Shown: positions 22,801 through 38,500, numbered from the stretch's first letter. The stretch is 64,000 nucleotides of DNA from Basidiobolus meristosporus CBS 931.73 (GCA_002104905.1 MCFE01000429.1:1-64000); one strand, 5' to 3'. The notes: a model not told the origin generated them from the letters alone. Program-made: numbers and translations.

Positions 22801-24230
22801 TCGTCAAGCTCAGGAAGTGTGCCCCCGGCTGTTCCTGTATTGGCCTGTGATCATGGCAACCTTAGTCCGTATCAAATGAAGCTGGTCAAAAGAGTCAACA
22901 AGGTAGGTTGGGCCAGCTCGCTTTCTTCTACCCCGAAACTAACCGAAGGATCCAGGCTTGTGGGGAGATGATTACCCAGCAACACCCCGGGTGGGACGAG
23001 GTGTTTAGTTTGGATCAGTTGTGCTCGAAATGCGCATTGGAATTCCTTAAGGAAAAGCGATACCAAGCCCAACACTCTAAGGATGTTCAAGAGTTCGAGA
23101 AGGCCATGAAAGTCAAATCTCCCGAGCAGTACCTGATATCCAAGGCGTGGGTAAAGGAGTGGTGCAAGAAAACGCCAGGATTCGACTGGGAGGATATCTC
23201 AAGTGACCCTTTCCCTGAGCACGAAGCATATGGGCTAGATGTTAGATGTACTCACGGGGGAGTTTCATTAGACCTTTCTAACTGCAGACCAATCACCAAG
23301 AAGGCCATGGAGGTCTTGGTGAAGCTGTTTCCCAATTACCAGCCACCTGATGAGTCCACATCCCAATGTGAGAAATGCGTGAAGGAGCAGGAGAACGGCA
23401 GATCTTCCTCTGCAAGGGCATTAAAGGAAGTAGAGGAAGAGAGAATGCAGTGCAAATATCTAGTGACCCAAGGCCGGAAGGATCTAGCTACACTGTCAGA
23501 GCCTACCTACTTCGTTATTGACAATGCATTCATTCAAGAATGGAGAAGCTTCGTTAGAAATCCCGAGAGCAAGCTTCGCCCTGAAGCTTTCGACAACAGC
23601 TTTCTTTTCTGTCAACATGGAAGGCTTCATTATGACTTTTCCGATCCTGTTGACCAGCCGGTTCTGAACAAACTTTCCTTTCTCACCAGCCCCGAGTGGT
23701 TGCTTTTCAAGTCCCATTACGCCGGAGGGCCGGAGGTTCAACTCAAAAAACCCATCATCGAGGATCAGGTGATCTACGAAACCATTCCAGGTGTGTGTCC
23801 CGAATGCGTGGTTAGTCGTCGGCTTGATTTTCAAGAAGCCGTTGTCCACATCTGTCGAAAAGAGAAATCCGAGCAGTCGGAGGTATCGGCTGAAGGGAAA
23901 AAGAAGAGAACCGCCCGCGGAACTCGAGTTTCTCAGCGATCGAAATCTAATGTCCGCGCCAGGATTACGGTTAGGAAAGATGACACCGTCAAGGACATCA
24001 AGGTGAAGATTATGGACAAGCTTAATATCAGCCCGCTCTACCAGCGCTTGTATTTCCTGGACCACGAGTTGGTGAATAACGACGTGAGCATCCGTGAACT
24101 TGGCATGCTTCCTAACAGCCAGATCTATCTCTCTGAAATAGAGCCAGTAAAGGAAGAAGAGGAGATTTGGGAGGACCAAGCTTCCAAAGGAGAAGAGACA
24201 GGATTCAAGGGAACCAGTTTACTAGCTTGA
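19865..24230 (+). CDS. USP48: Ubiquitin C-terminal hydrolase USP48/UBP26-type
   Basis: Twelve exons: 19865-20114, 20197-20249, 20347-20385, 20442-20504, 20572-20699, 20757-20841, 20899-20994, 21052-21119, 21184-21253, 21314-22251, 22314-22902 and 22956-24230; 1217 residues. The USP domain has the Cys box 'NLGATCYVNSLLQ' (Cys107), 'DVQEFCKLF', two zinc-ribbon CxxC pairs ('CSKCK', 'CSECE') and the His box 'YSGHYTAYVF' (His588). About 245 extra residues (roughly 325-569), basic and low-complexity, split the catalytic domain before the His box. DUSP-type repeats follow ('CDHGNLSP', 'CTHGGVSLDL', 'CQHGRLHYDF'), then a ubiquitin-like domain and the diagnostic end 'TGFKGTSLLA'. USP48 acts in the nucleus on ubiquitinated histone H2A/H2B and signalling proteins in animals and plants. 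Confidence 0.93.
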
Positions 24231-24541
24231 TAGATTCCTGTCTACCTACCGACCCTTCTGTGGCCCTAATTTTCGTGTTAATATTCATCCCTCTTCGACT
24301 GTGATATCATTTTGCACCATCCCCCCGCTCGTCCTCTCTAGTTCATCGTTACTGACATTCAAATTTATTCACGCTCAAATAAAACTCGTCGCCCAGAAGT
24401 ACGCAAAGAGGGGGAAGATTGGTGAACCAAGTCGCGTGATGCAAGTCTCCACCACTGACTTTCTCATGGATGCTTTATATACTGGTACTTTTGATGATGG
24501 TTTATGTGGTTGAAATGGAAACCTGAAAGGAAAATTGGCTT

Positions 24542-25778
24542 CTAGTGAATTGGTACTGGGTTCCGAACTCCTAGTGGGTTTTTAGAGTAGCTTAAGCGGA
24601 TTCCACCTTTGACTGAGCTGCTCAGGAGGTGGCCTTGCAACTCGTGTAGTGTGTGTGAGGCCATTTGGATATCATCAAACTCTACGAAGCACATTGGCCC
24701 GTTGTGAGGTTTCACACGAAAACAAAGTCTTTTGTACCCAGGCTGGACGGAGAATACCTGGTACAACTCCTCCTCCTTGGTGCTCATGGGCAAGTTTCCC
24801 ACATATAGAGTATTGCAAGGTGGATTCTGATCTCCAGTATTCACGCGTACGGTAGAAGAGGTGGTCGACGGTAGAAAGCAGGCTGTAACAGTGTCCGCGG
24901 CCTTGGATGTTGGGAATGGAAGCAAGTCAGAAGTGGACGACCGATTTGCATTCGCTCCGAATAGGGTGCTGCTCTTGTTTAACGAGGTTGAAACGCTGAA
25001 TTTGGGAAAGGAAAAGGAGCTTTCGATGCCTTCAAAGGATGTCGGGGCGGTCATCGAGCGCTTGGGATAGTAGCCCGGCACTCGGACCATGTTCGCGTCC
25101 GAAAGCCCGCAGTCAAGCATGCTCATCTCAAGCGACCCATCCTCAGGTGGTGACGAAGATGCTAGACTCAGAGTCTCATAATCCATGCCAAACTCGTGGA
25201 TTGGAGGCTGTGGTGAGACCAGCAAGCCGCTGGGGAGAATGGGGCCAGCGGAGAACAGACCATCGTACATTGTGTTAAGCGTAGAGTGCCCTGGATATTG
25301 CTTCTTCCCGAAAGCAGTTGTCCCATTTGGTGTTAGAGCCTGGACAAGATTGATGTTGGAGTTCATGAAGGCACCCTCAGCGGAAAGACCGCGCTTGGTC
25401 AGCAAATTCTTCTTGGCCATCTCGGCCTTCAATAAACAACCTCGCTCTGGGTCGACCTTCTTGCCGCTCAAGATGTCTCGAGCCTGCAGAGCTTCCAATC
25501 TGGAACGAAACTTCGCAAACCCAATCTGGTAGGGGAGTATTCAGTATCGTGCGACCCATTTCTGCCTTCGCTTTGTCAGAACTTACCGCTTGTTTACGGA
25601 GACCTTCATCGGCGTCATTTACTGGAGAAGCTTTCAGAGTTGCTGCCTCAAATCCGGGAGAAAACAAAAACATATTCTGAAACTCTCTCTCTTGCATGTC
25701 CTCGGGGAACCCGATCACAAAGATTGTAGTAATCTCTTCATTTCGAATCATAATATTGTTACCAAGTATAGACGCCAC
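24542..25778 (-). CDS. Whi3-type RNA-binding protein, two RRMs
   Basis: Two exons: 25778-25587 and 25525-24542; 391 residues. The N-terminal RRM has '[23 protein letters not shown]' and, across the intron, '[19 protein letters not shown]'. A Ser-rich, probably disordered middle leads to a C-terminal RRM with 'NTLYVGNLP' (RNP2), '[10 protein letters not shown]' (RNP1) and the ending '[16 protein letters not shown]', which is characteristic of Whi3 and its relatives. Whi3 binds GCAUG-containing mRNAs, retains G1-cyclin transcripts in yeast and organises mRNA droplets in filamentous fungi. Which target set applies here is unknown. It is convergent with USP48. Confidence 0.85.
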
Positions 25779-26605
25779 TGTGCTAGACAGATTTCAGAGG
25801 GTGGTTCTACAAAGGATGTGAAGTGACTGCTTTTGAGGTGTTACGAAGTCGGGGATGGAAAATCCGGGCAAGCAGTATGGTTCAAGATGATGGGATCTGA
25901 CGAGGAGTGGCCCCTATATATAAGAAACAAATGGCTAGGATTTCGGGCTCATGGTTTCAACGATTGCAACAAATGGAAGGAGGTCAAAAATATAGTAATC
26001 GAGTACTTAAAATAAGCCGCATGAGCTACACGGGCATAGGTGCGGGGTGAATCGAGTTCAACCAAGGAGACATGGCGAGAGTCCGTCGCGTGCTCCTGTG
26101 CGATACACCCATCATGTGGATGGGTTGGTATTTGTTCTGCAAGCTTCAGTGTATGCATGCTGGAGAAGCGGGAGGAGGGGAGTGGAAGCTTGAGTGTGTT
26201 GCTTCTTACCAAGGAGCCCGGCCACCTTGCACTTGTAAGTACAGCAAAGCCGTCGATTGTGAGTATATTTAGCCCCAGTCGGCATTGCCAGGCGCTGCAG
26301 TCAGACATCGATCTCATATATATCCACTTTGGCCGTCCTTACCCACCAACACACATGGGGAATCTCGATACTGTCACAAAAAATAGCAAGGACTGCCTGA
26401 TGATGACGTGATTTTCATTTAGGCTGGAGCGATTTATTGGCCATGGAAAACTATGCTGGTTGTATTTCATTACACTTTCCGGTTACGTTCGCCGTGTTGT
26501 AAGAATACAGTTGGCAGAAAATTATGGTGGAATGAAACGGAAAAATAGAGATTACAACAGATAATACAAAAGGGATGTGTCGCATTCGACCAAATCCGGG
26601 TAAGC
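25779..26605. other. Intergenic upstream of the Whi3-like gene
   Basis: A minus-strand TATATATA at about 25916-25923 (140 bases before the ATG) is a possible promoter element for the RNA-binding protein. The rest, up to the CDS end of CDC48, holds no recognisable gene. Confidence 0.4.
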
Positions 26606-29270
<2,665 letters not shown>

Positions 29271-31423
29271 GGTCAGAATCCAAGTTGGAATGTATGAGGT
29301 AGGAGAATATGAGTGACAAGAGAGAGGTGAGAATATTTCTAGTTGAACGAAAGCTTCGCCAGCACCCTTTAACTGCCTGACGAAATTGCTTACGATATCT
29401 GATATACACCAATCGAAACGAGTCGATGATTTTCCGATGATGGCTATTGCACATTAGCTAGGCGTTGTGCAAGTTCTGAATATAGTGATTTCCTAAAATC
29501 CACGGATGTCGAATTTGGTTGCGTCATCCATACGGTTAGGTTCTTATCATTGCGGTAGCTGTGTGTAATTTTGAGTGGTCACCAGACTTGAACAGCCATA
29601 ACAAATGACTTGCTGCGATATTGGCCTTAAAATGTCAAGAAAATTCTAGAGGCGCTTATTTAGGCATTCAGAACTAATTCCGCAGAAAATGGTCATAATG
29701 AACTGTTGTGGGCCACAACCCTTGCACTAGTTGTTGCCACCTAGATCTGTTTTTTGAAAATGAGGCATAGTTGTGTTAGAATAGATTGCCCATCATACAG
29801 CTGCTGCTTCGGTACCAAGCAACTATCACAATAGGAGTGGTACCGGTATGTGAAATAAGATCCCGTTTGCACAGTATTTGATGTCAGATAGAGGATAATG
29901 CCATACTCAAGCCCATGGAGGTGGCAAGGGTGGAATAACTCGAAACTCTGGTTGTTGAGTATATGGCATAATTCTATGATCTGTGAGGCGTTGCCATTGT
30001 CTAGAAAGGCCAAAGTTGGCTGCATAGAAGCGGCCTTATTGTTACTTGGCGCACATTGTTATGCTATGTTAGCACTACCTTATAAAGTAATATCTAGACA
30101 TCTGACTAAATTCATGTAGCAAAAATTCCTCACTTGTGGACAGATTACTTTTACCAGACCGGTTAGATTGATTTAAACTAACACTGCTTTGTCACTTAGC
30201 AATCAGCCTCAGTGCATTGTATCTATATATTGAATCCATTTAAATATACTCTGTCCAACACAATATCCTCATTCAAGGCGGTAATGAAGATTGATGGTTC
30301 TCAATAGCTGCCCTCGTTTGGTTTTTAACCTCATTCAGGAATACAGCGAGTGAAACACCGGAGTGTGAGTGTAATTTTCGTAAATCAGCATAGATATTTT
30401 CGATTGCTGTTAGTTTGCATTGATCTCCCATGTGATCTCGATATAGCTGCTAACAAACTACATGTCATCAGTGTGAGTACAGGGTTTTGGAAGTATCCTA
30501 GGTCTGATACAGGCACGTCAGGCCCTCTATCACCTAAAGATTCAAACTTTCCCTATCTACATTTGTTGCAAATAGATGAATGAAAAGCATTGCTCATATC
30601 AAGGCGCTTTGAGTATTTACAACTGTTTATAGGCCGTATGAGGCTGTGCGGAGGATGTAAATTTTCTGTCCCAACAGCCACATTGAGGATCCACTCATAC
30701 TTGAAACAATAACTCACTGTCAGTTGTACACAAAGTAACCATCAGGAGATAGATAGGTGGTTTGCCGTGGAGATGTCGTTCAGAAGTGTAGTTGAATAAC
30801 ATACAACATAGATAAATATTACGGTTTTATCGTTAAAGAGCCTGAACATTTATTGGATTCTTGCCATAGTCTTTCCCCCGTTTGATACCAACGTAATATC
30901 TGTATGTATATACCAGCTAATCAGACTAGAAGCTATCACCAGAAAACATTTAGTGTCAGTAAGAATTGATGCATTACTTAGCTTCGTATTTACAAGATTT
31001 CAAGGTTGCAGTGAACTCGATGCTAAGGTAGAAGAAATCTTGGCCAACTTCAGCAAGTATAATTAGGGCCTATCTCAACTTGAATGGAATTCTATCAATA
31101 GGCCGCATAGATATTATGCAAACTGGGAACGCCTCTAATTGCTTACACCCCTATTGAACCACAAATGAGCAAATTGAAGTGAGTCCCAGCAATTAACACC
31201 CCCACATTTCATTGCCAGACAGCGGTAGGCTGATACAAGTGTGTATATTCATTATACTCGGGCTACTATCAACGAAATTAAGCAAGCTGTATTTCCCGTC
31301 CGACGGAGTATTGATTTTACGAAGGAGGTTTGTTTAAGCTATTGCCTTTTGGGTTGCATAACAAAATGTCGTCCGATATCAATATCTAAGCAACAAGTTG
31401 GATCATGGCCTAAAGCGGATGCG
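29271..31423. other. 2.1 kb gene-free, AT-rich region
   Basis: Between the divergent CDC48 and CAP genes. No frame shows a domain, conserved splice structure or repeat that I can recognise. It includes the CDC48 promoter on its left side. Confidence 0.5.
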
Positions 31424-31430
31424 TATAAAT
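31424..31430 (+). promoter_or_regulatory. TATA box of the CAP/PR-1 gene
   Basis: TATAAAT lies 56 bases upstream of the ATG at 31486. Its presence suggests the gene is, or recently was, transcribed. Confidence 0.55.
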
Positions 31431-31485
31431 AAGCGGTTGATGTTCACGAAAAGCAGTATCACATCACATTTGCAAACTAAAGAAA

Positions 31486-32010
31486 ATGAAAAGCTGGACT
31501 GCCCTCATTTGCTTTGCTCTCTGCATTCTTCAATTCGCCTTTGCCACCGGTAATCCTCGGAATGGATCTCGGGGCCATGTCAAGCGGCATCCAAGAAAAA
31601 GTGACATTGTTTTGATTGGGAAAGGTAATACTGGAGACAACGATCCTCAGCAGATGCTTCTACTAGTCAACCAGCAGCGTCAGCAAAATGGATAGAAGCC
31701 CCTCCAACTTGACAATCGCTTGGTAGAATCAGCACAAAAGCACACTGAATATCAGGCCAGCATTGGACAAATTACTCATAGCGAACCTGGGAGACCATTG
31801 AGCACTCGTGTATCAAAAACCGGATTTAGGTGGACTGCACTTGGAGAGAACGTGGCTATGGGGTACCAAATCACCAATGCAGTGATGAATGGCTGGACGA
31901 ATTCACCTGGGCATCGACAAAATATTCTTAACCCTCAGTTCACTCATTTCGGGTCTGGCTATGTCGCCAATGGGAACTACTGGACACAAAACTTCGGTCG
32001 CAGTGCGTAA
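31486..32010 (+). pseudogene. Secreted CAP/PR-1 (SCP) protein with one in-frame stop
   Basis: From ATG 31486 the frame encodes a signal peptide ('WTALICFALCILQFAFATG'), a basic pro-segment with a Kex2-like KR site ('GHVKRH') and the start of a CAP domain ('QQMLLLVNQQRQQNG'). A TAG at 31693-31695 interrupts it. The same frame then continues without any further stop for 104 codons through 'KPLQLDNRLVESAQKHTEYQAS', 'THSEPG', 'WTALGENVAMGY' and 'NSPGHRQNIL', and ends at TAA 32010. CAP proteins of fungi bind sterols or act extracellularly in stress and virulence contexts. Only one base change separates this from an intact 174-residue gene, so it may be a very young pseudogene, a polymorphism or an assembly error. 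Confidence 0.8.
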
Positions 32011-32974
32011 TTCGATCGTGATCTGAGAGGTTCTTCCCTTGATGAAATGGATCAAGCTTGTTTGTCATCCAATAAATAGTGGGTCCGACTGGTGAATTTC
32101 ACCCATCCCTTGGCAGAAAGCCAAATAGTACATTTCACTAGGAGAATTTAGTATGAGACATAGCTAAATTTAAGGTGGAACATACACGCTGATTTTCTAG
32201 ACAAGCGGAGTTACGTTGTCTCTGTTTCGGCCTGATAATTCTCTAGCCTATCACGGAGCCAGGTCGTACAGGTTTGTCAATCATCTGCACCACGACGGCA
32301 CTGCTGCCTGCAGAAGTAACGCGGTATCCATTGCGCACACGATAGCATCCCTGCCCATATTAAGGAGAGCCTATTGGCACAAAGTACCATCATAGTAAAG
32401 CATCAGTATCATATTTCGGTGCACCATTGCACACTACCATCGATCACACTGAAGGCCTTTATCACTAGATAATCTGGACATCCTTGGTTAATCACATGGC
32501 ACGAAATATCTATGCAATCAGGAAATTGAAACCTCGACCATACGAATCATATCCCTACGAAAAAGGCAACTCCAAGCACAACCCACCTGGTACCTTGTGT
32601 CTGGTCAGCGCCATGATAGCTCAAGCAAATGGTGATAATCGGAACACACAAATGTGAATCACATTGGTTTTGGCACCACCATGGGAGCTAGGAATGACAT
32701 TGCGAAGGTCGTGGCGCCTCGTGAAGAGAGTGCGTCGGACCCTAACTACAATTTGGGTGGCGGCATAAATCCCCCGGAAAGGAGTGATCGAAAATGATTT
32801 CATCTGGCCTGGTTAATGTAATAATTACATAATATAACATGGTAGAATGTGAAGGATATCACTTGTTAAGCAGCCTGCCATCACCAGTTACCATTGGTGG
32901 ATCCCGGGGGTGCTCTTTGTGGCACATGCCTGCTAATTGCTGTTGCTGTATTTGGCATTTGATACAGCATTTGG
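32011..32974. other. Intergenic, nothing recognised
   Basis: Spacer between the CAP gene and alanine aminotransferase. No gene, tRNA or repeat recognised. Confidence 0.4.
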
Positions 32975-32983
32975 TATAAAAGG
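32975..32983 (+). promoter_or_regulatory. TATA box of the alanine aminotransferase gene
   Basis: TATAAAAGG, a near-ideal TATA box, lies about 60 bases upstream of the ATG at 33042. Confidence 0.6.
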
Positions 32984-33041
32984 CACAGCTTGGCCCAAGT
33001 CATTTTCATATCATTCAGCAACCTTCCCTTTATTGTACAAA

Positions 33042-34956
33042 ATGTCTCCTCAGCTTCATGCCAACCCTGTAAATAATACTTTCAAAGGTATAACCTATGC
33101 TTCTGCTCTATTGGAAACCATGCTGACTCATTACATGGCAGTGCCCAAAGGCAAAAAGGTCCTAAGACTTGACACCATCTGCCCGCAGGTGCGTGAGGTT
33201 CGCTATGCTGTCCGTGGGGAGATCGCTATCCGTGCCGAAGAGCTTAAGAAGGTAGGTTTCCAATAAACTGCTGACTCCTGCGAATTGGGGTGGGGTAATT
33301 GACACTGACTTAGGAGCTCGAGAAAAAAGGATCCAATCTTCCATTCAAAGAGATAGTGAATATTAATATCGGCAACCCCCAGCAGCTAAAACAAAAGCCA
33401 ATCACCTTCTTCCGCCAGGTAGGCCACCATTTCTGCCTCTTTATTTCGGAACTCTAACCAATCTGTATATTAGGTTGCATCCTTGGTAGAGTATCCTGAC
33501 CTGCTACTAGATGAGAACAAAGACAAAGTGAGCTTGCTCTTCCCAACGGACGCCGTCGAGAGAGCCAAAACTCTGGTTGATGCATGTGGTGGCAGCGTCG
33601 GAGCTTACAGCCACTCTCAAGGCATTCCGCACATCCGTAAGAATGTGGCCAAGTTCATAGAAGGTATGTTCGTCTTAGATACGTATGATATTTCTTGGGG
33701 CTAAGGGTAAAACCTAGAACGTGACGGGTACCCGGCCGATATGAATAAGGTGTTCTTGACTATGGGGTAGGTTCCTGAAACATTGCTTTCTGGTGGAAAT
33801 AACAGTTCTAACTGGGAGGTTTTACTAGTGCGTCCGCGGGTGTTCAATTAGCATTACGTTTTATCATCGAGAATTCCAAAGTTGGCATCATGATCCCGAT
33901 CCCACAGTACCCCCTTTACACTGCTACCTTATCTCTCTATGATGGACAGGCTGTTCCCTATTACTTGGATGAAGAGAATGCCTGGAGCATGGATGTAGGT
34001 GGTTTACAGCAATGGTGTTGCATTGTCTCCAAAACTAAGCTGGCAATCTAGATTGGAGAGCTTAAGAAATCGGTTGATGAAGCTCGCCAAAAAGACATTG
34101 ACGTCAGAGCCCTGTGCATCATCAACCCCGGCAATCCTACGGGCCAATGCCTCACCGAACAAAACATGAGGGAGGTGATAGAATTCTGTCAGAGAGAGAG
34201 GCTTGTGCTTCTGGCGGATGAGGTGTATCAGGAAAACATCTACATGCCTAGCACCCGACCCTTCCACTCATTTAAGAAGGTGTTGAAATCCATGGGGCCT
34301 AGCTTCGACGATGTAGAGCTCATATCATTCCATTCCATCTCAAAAGGCATGATAGGTGAGTGTGGTCGCCGTGGTGGGTATTTTGAGTTGCAAGGAATTG
34401 AACAAGAGGTTGTCGACCAGATCTATAAGATTTCCTCGGTTTCCCTCTGCCCGAATGTTCAAGGACAAATCATGGTTGATCTTATGGTAAACCCGCCCAA
34501 ACCTGGTGACGAATCATACGATTTGTATACCCAAGAGATCGATGCCATATATCAATCTCTCAAGCGGAGAAGTGATCTTTTATGCGACGCCTTTAACAAA
34601 CTAGAGGATGTCACTTGTAACAAAGCAGAAGGTGCCCTTTATCTTTTCCCTAGAGTGCGGCTTCCGGAAGGTGCTATCAAGGCCGCAGCTGAAGCAGGAA
34701 AGAACCCCGACGATTTTTATGCACTAGCAATGCTTAACGGGACTGGAGTGGTACGTTGATGAATAGTCTATATTCTCTGGATTTAGGTTGACCGTTTCTC
34801 CCTGACTAGTGTGTTGTACCCGGGAGTGGATTTGGACAGGAGAAGGGTACTTACCATTTTCGTGCGACCTTCCTTCCCCCAGAAGAGCTCTTCAGCGAGT
34901 TCATCGACTTGCTCAAACGCTTCCATCAAGATTTCATGGATAAATATCGCTACTGA
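33042..34956 (+). CDS. ALT1: Alanine aminotransferase
   Basis: Eight exons: 33042-33087, 33142-33251, 33314-33418, 33474-33663, 33718-33766, 33829-33994, 34052-34750 and 34810-34956; 503 residues. The PLP enzyme moves an amino group between alanine and 2-oxoglutarate. Marks: 'VLRLDTICPQV..V.YAVRGEIAIRAEEL', 'NIGNPQQL', 'ASAGVQLALRF', 'INPGNPTGQCL', 'LLADEVYQENIY', the PLP lysine in 'SFHSISKGM', 'GYFEL', 'VVPGSGFGQEKGTYHFR'. No mitochondrial presequence is evident, so a cytosolic form is likely. The first intron (33088-33141, 54 bases) is in frame and stop-free; it has a CTGAC branch site and removing it restores the usual N-terminus. Confidence 0.95.
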
Positions 34957-35581
34957 CTGATATGATTGCATCCGCTGCTTCCCTAGATGTATACACTAAC
35001 AATGCACCTCGCTCGTATTAATATACCCATTCCTACGGTGTTAAATTCCCTTCCATCATTACATATCTTATGATGCCCTCGAATAAAGTCTATTTTATAC
35101 TCAAATGAGCATAGTGAGCTCTCAGTTTAAGTGTGTATACCACGTTCAAAATATCCCAAACGACTGGTGCGACCAGTAACTAACACGCTCTACCGGTTAC
35201 GATTGTGATCGAGGTTCCGCTTTTCAGTGTTCGGGTATGGCTATTCATTGAGGTGAGTTTGCACTCCCTCAGGATTACCGACGTACAAGATGCCCCATAA
35301 TTGACTATTTGATGGAGCTAAGGGGAGTAGATTGATTCAATATTTGGTGCGGTTTAATAGTGATTTGATTTGAAATTCTAATTTGGATCATGCACTGTGG
35401 GAATTAATTGGAGGCAATTGATCTGAAAATGCTTTATAGTACTTTTATGCAACCTTAGTCATACTATCAAGGCCAAAGTGTTTAAAGAAAAAAGAAAAAA
35501 AGGATTTTATTTTAGTTGCGGTGCATCCTTGTGATATTGTGTATTGTTCAGGATAACCTTGGCTTCACTTGATTTTCATAG
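34957..35581. other. Intergenic, nothing recognised
   Basis: Spacer between two plus-strand genes. A-rich tract at about 35490-35506 (AAAGAAAAAAAGG). No gene seen. Confidence 0.4.
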
Positions 35582-38500
35582 ATGGACGTCGACACTGCTG
35601 AAATACAGAACATGGAGGCTGGGCTCAATGGAGATACACCTGGATCTTCCCGATCCCCTCAAAACAAGCGTAGAAGAACCAATTCATTGACATCTGTTGG
35701 GTACAGACGTGAATCTTTGACCGATGAAACCAGCAATGTCGCAGCTAGCGTCTCCGCTGTGCAGCCACCTCAATGGCAAGCTACCATTGAGAAAGCTATC
35801 AAAGCCATTGTATCAATTCGCTTCAGCCAAGTAGCTGCGTTCGATACCGAAGGTTAGTCCGTTTTCCAGCAATAGAAAAGCAAATATCAACTCGATGAAT
35901 AGATGGGAGAGCATACTAATCCTCACTTTCAGGCCCCGAAAACTCCGAGGCTACTGGGTTTATTGTCGATGCCGAGCAAGGATTAATCCTAACAAATAGG
36001 TGAGAAGCCGGTGATCTGTTGAAATTATGGCCCACTTCTGATCCGCTCTCTCTAGACATGTTGTTGGTGCCGGTCCATTTGTTGGTGAAGCAGTGGCTCA
36101 CGATCACGAGGAGGTCGATGTTTATCCAGTTTATAGGTATTCTATATGTAATGGCATTCATCGTTAGTATCATACTCACTTTTCTGAACCATAATAGAGA
36201 TCCAGTTCATGACTTCGGGTAACCTATTTCTTAAATGGTCTCTGTCTTTGTTTTGTCTCAGCCTTCTCATACTCTATAGATTTCTACGATTTGATACGTC
36301 CAAAATCAAGTACATGAAGCTTACTGGCATTCCACTGAGACCTCACTTGGCTCGTGTGGGTCTTGATATTAGAGTGGTAGGTAATGATGCTGGTGAGAAA
36401 TTATCCATTCTTGCCGGCTCCATCTCTAGACTGGATCGAAATGCGCCTGAATACGGGGACATGACTTACAATGATTTCAACACATTTTACTTGTAAGTAC
36501 TTTGCAATCAGCTAGAAAACACCCGAATGACACTAATCCCCTATCAAAAGACAAGCTGCCTCAAGCACCAGTGGAGGTGAGAACCCGATTACCTGACAGG
36601 GCAAGGCCGTAGTCTAACCTTGATCTTTAGGCAGCTCCGGAAGTCCAGTCATCGATATCAATGGCTGCGCAGTTGCTTTACAAGCTGGTTCGTAACTTTG
36701 CACGTAGACACCCGTCGATACAATGGCTTCGGACATTAATCGTCGCCTAACTCTTAATAGGAGGCCACACCAAAGCCGCTACCGATTTCTTCCTGCCACT
36801 CGACCGCGTCAAGCGCGCTTTGGATTTGATCAGAGAGGGAAAGCCAGTATCGCGCGGAACAATTCAAGTCCAATTCCTGTTAGTACCATAGCAGTATTGA
36901 TATTTTGCTTTCTGATGCTGACATTTGCCTTTGCAGTTACCGGCCATTTGACGAGGTGAGACGCTTGGGTCTTCGCAGTGAAACCGAGACGTTCATTCGC
37001 TCCAAGTTCCCCGAGGAGATTGGTATGCTGGTTGCCGAGACGGTTGTACCCAAAGGGCCGGGATCGACATATATGGAAGAAGGCGATATACTCATCTCAA
37101 TAAACGGCGAGTATGTGACCAAATTTGTCCCCCTCGAAGTCTTTCTGGATGATAATGTTGGAAAAGAGATAACTGTGGTCATTGAGCGCGGCGGTGTCCC
37201 ACTTGAATTCAAGCTGGCCGTTCAAGATTTACATTCGATGTGAGTAGTTCAAGCAGTAAGTTATTCACGACCTCAGGCTAACATTCTTTTAGCACCCCTG
37301 ATCGGTATGTTGAGATTGGTGGGGCCAAGCTGAATGAGCTTTCATACCAGCTCGCTCGTTCTTACTGTGTTCCCGTTGGTGGTGTTTATGTCTCAGAGCC
37401 TAGCGGAATGTTCAGGCTGGAGGGACAAGATAACGGATGGATCATCTCCTCTGTCGATAACAAGCCAACGCCAAATCTTGACAGCTTTATAGAAGTCATG
37501 AAAGGTATACCCGATCGTGAGCGAATCCCTGTGGTCTACTACTCCATCGCCGATACGCACACAAGCAGCGTAGCTGTAGTTCAAGTCGAAAGACATTGGT
37601 CAAGCTTTAAGTTAGCAGCAAGAAATGGTAGGTGGATTCCGGGTTCTTTGTTGATGGTTGCTAGAAAGCCTAATGTTGCTTGAATGTAGATGTTAGAGGC
37701 ATCTGGGACTTCACAGATCTCGGAGACCCAATTCCTCCCAAGCCATTGAAGCCCGCCACCGCCAAATTCGTTACTCTTGATGATAGCCTAGGAGCAGGCA
37801 AACACCTGATCAACTCATTAGTGAGAGTTAGCTATTATATGCCATGCAAAATCGATGGCTTCCCAAGAAGCAGAGTAGGGTCATTATATAACGAACTGTA
37901 CTTCTATTCATACTAAATGGATTTTGTATTTTAGAAACAAGGAGCCGGCCTTATCCTCGATGCCCAACGTGGCTTGGTTGTTGTTGGCCGCAGCATCGTT
38001 CCATTTGCCTTGGGCGATTTGTCCCTTACCTTTGCCGATTCCATCATTATCCCGGGTAAGGTGGAGTACCTCCACCCCACCCACAACTTCACATTCATAT
38101 CCTATGATCCGAAATTAATTGGCGAGACACCGGTGAAGTCTGCGGTCATTAGCGATACTCCCCTGGTGCAAGGTATTCTACAGTTCTTCTTCAGCCTCTC
38201 TACTTTCAGTCAGTGAACCTTGTTACCCCTAGGTCATAAAGTTGGTTTTGTAGCGTTCAACCATAACCACCGCCCAATCTGTATCAACACTGTTGTCACA
38301 GATGTCACCAGCGTAACCATTCCTCAGAACGCTACGCCAAGATTTAGGTATTGAAGTATGTGCATTTTAGCCTCACAGAACACCTCTAACAGGCTTCATT
38401 TTATCAGGAGCATTAACCTAGAAGCAGTCACCGTTGATACGCCCATTGCCCAGCAATGCTCCAGCGGTGTTTTGTGTGACGACAAAGGACATGTCCAAGC

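Noticed and set aside
23496-24179. 227-codon minus-strand open frame
   Set aside because: Antisense to the last exon of USP48, with no family signature.
32937-33041. 35-residue N-terminal extension of alanine aminotransferase
   Set aside because: The open frame runs upstream across the TATA box at 32975-32983; the downstream ATG fits both promoter and family.
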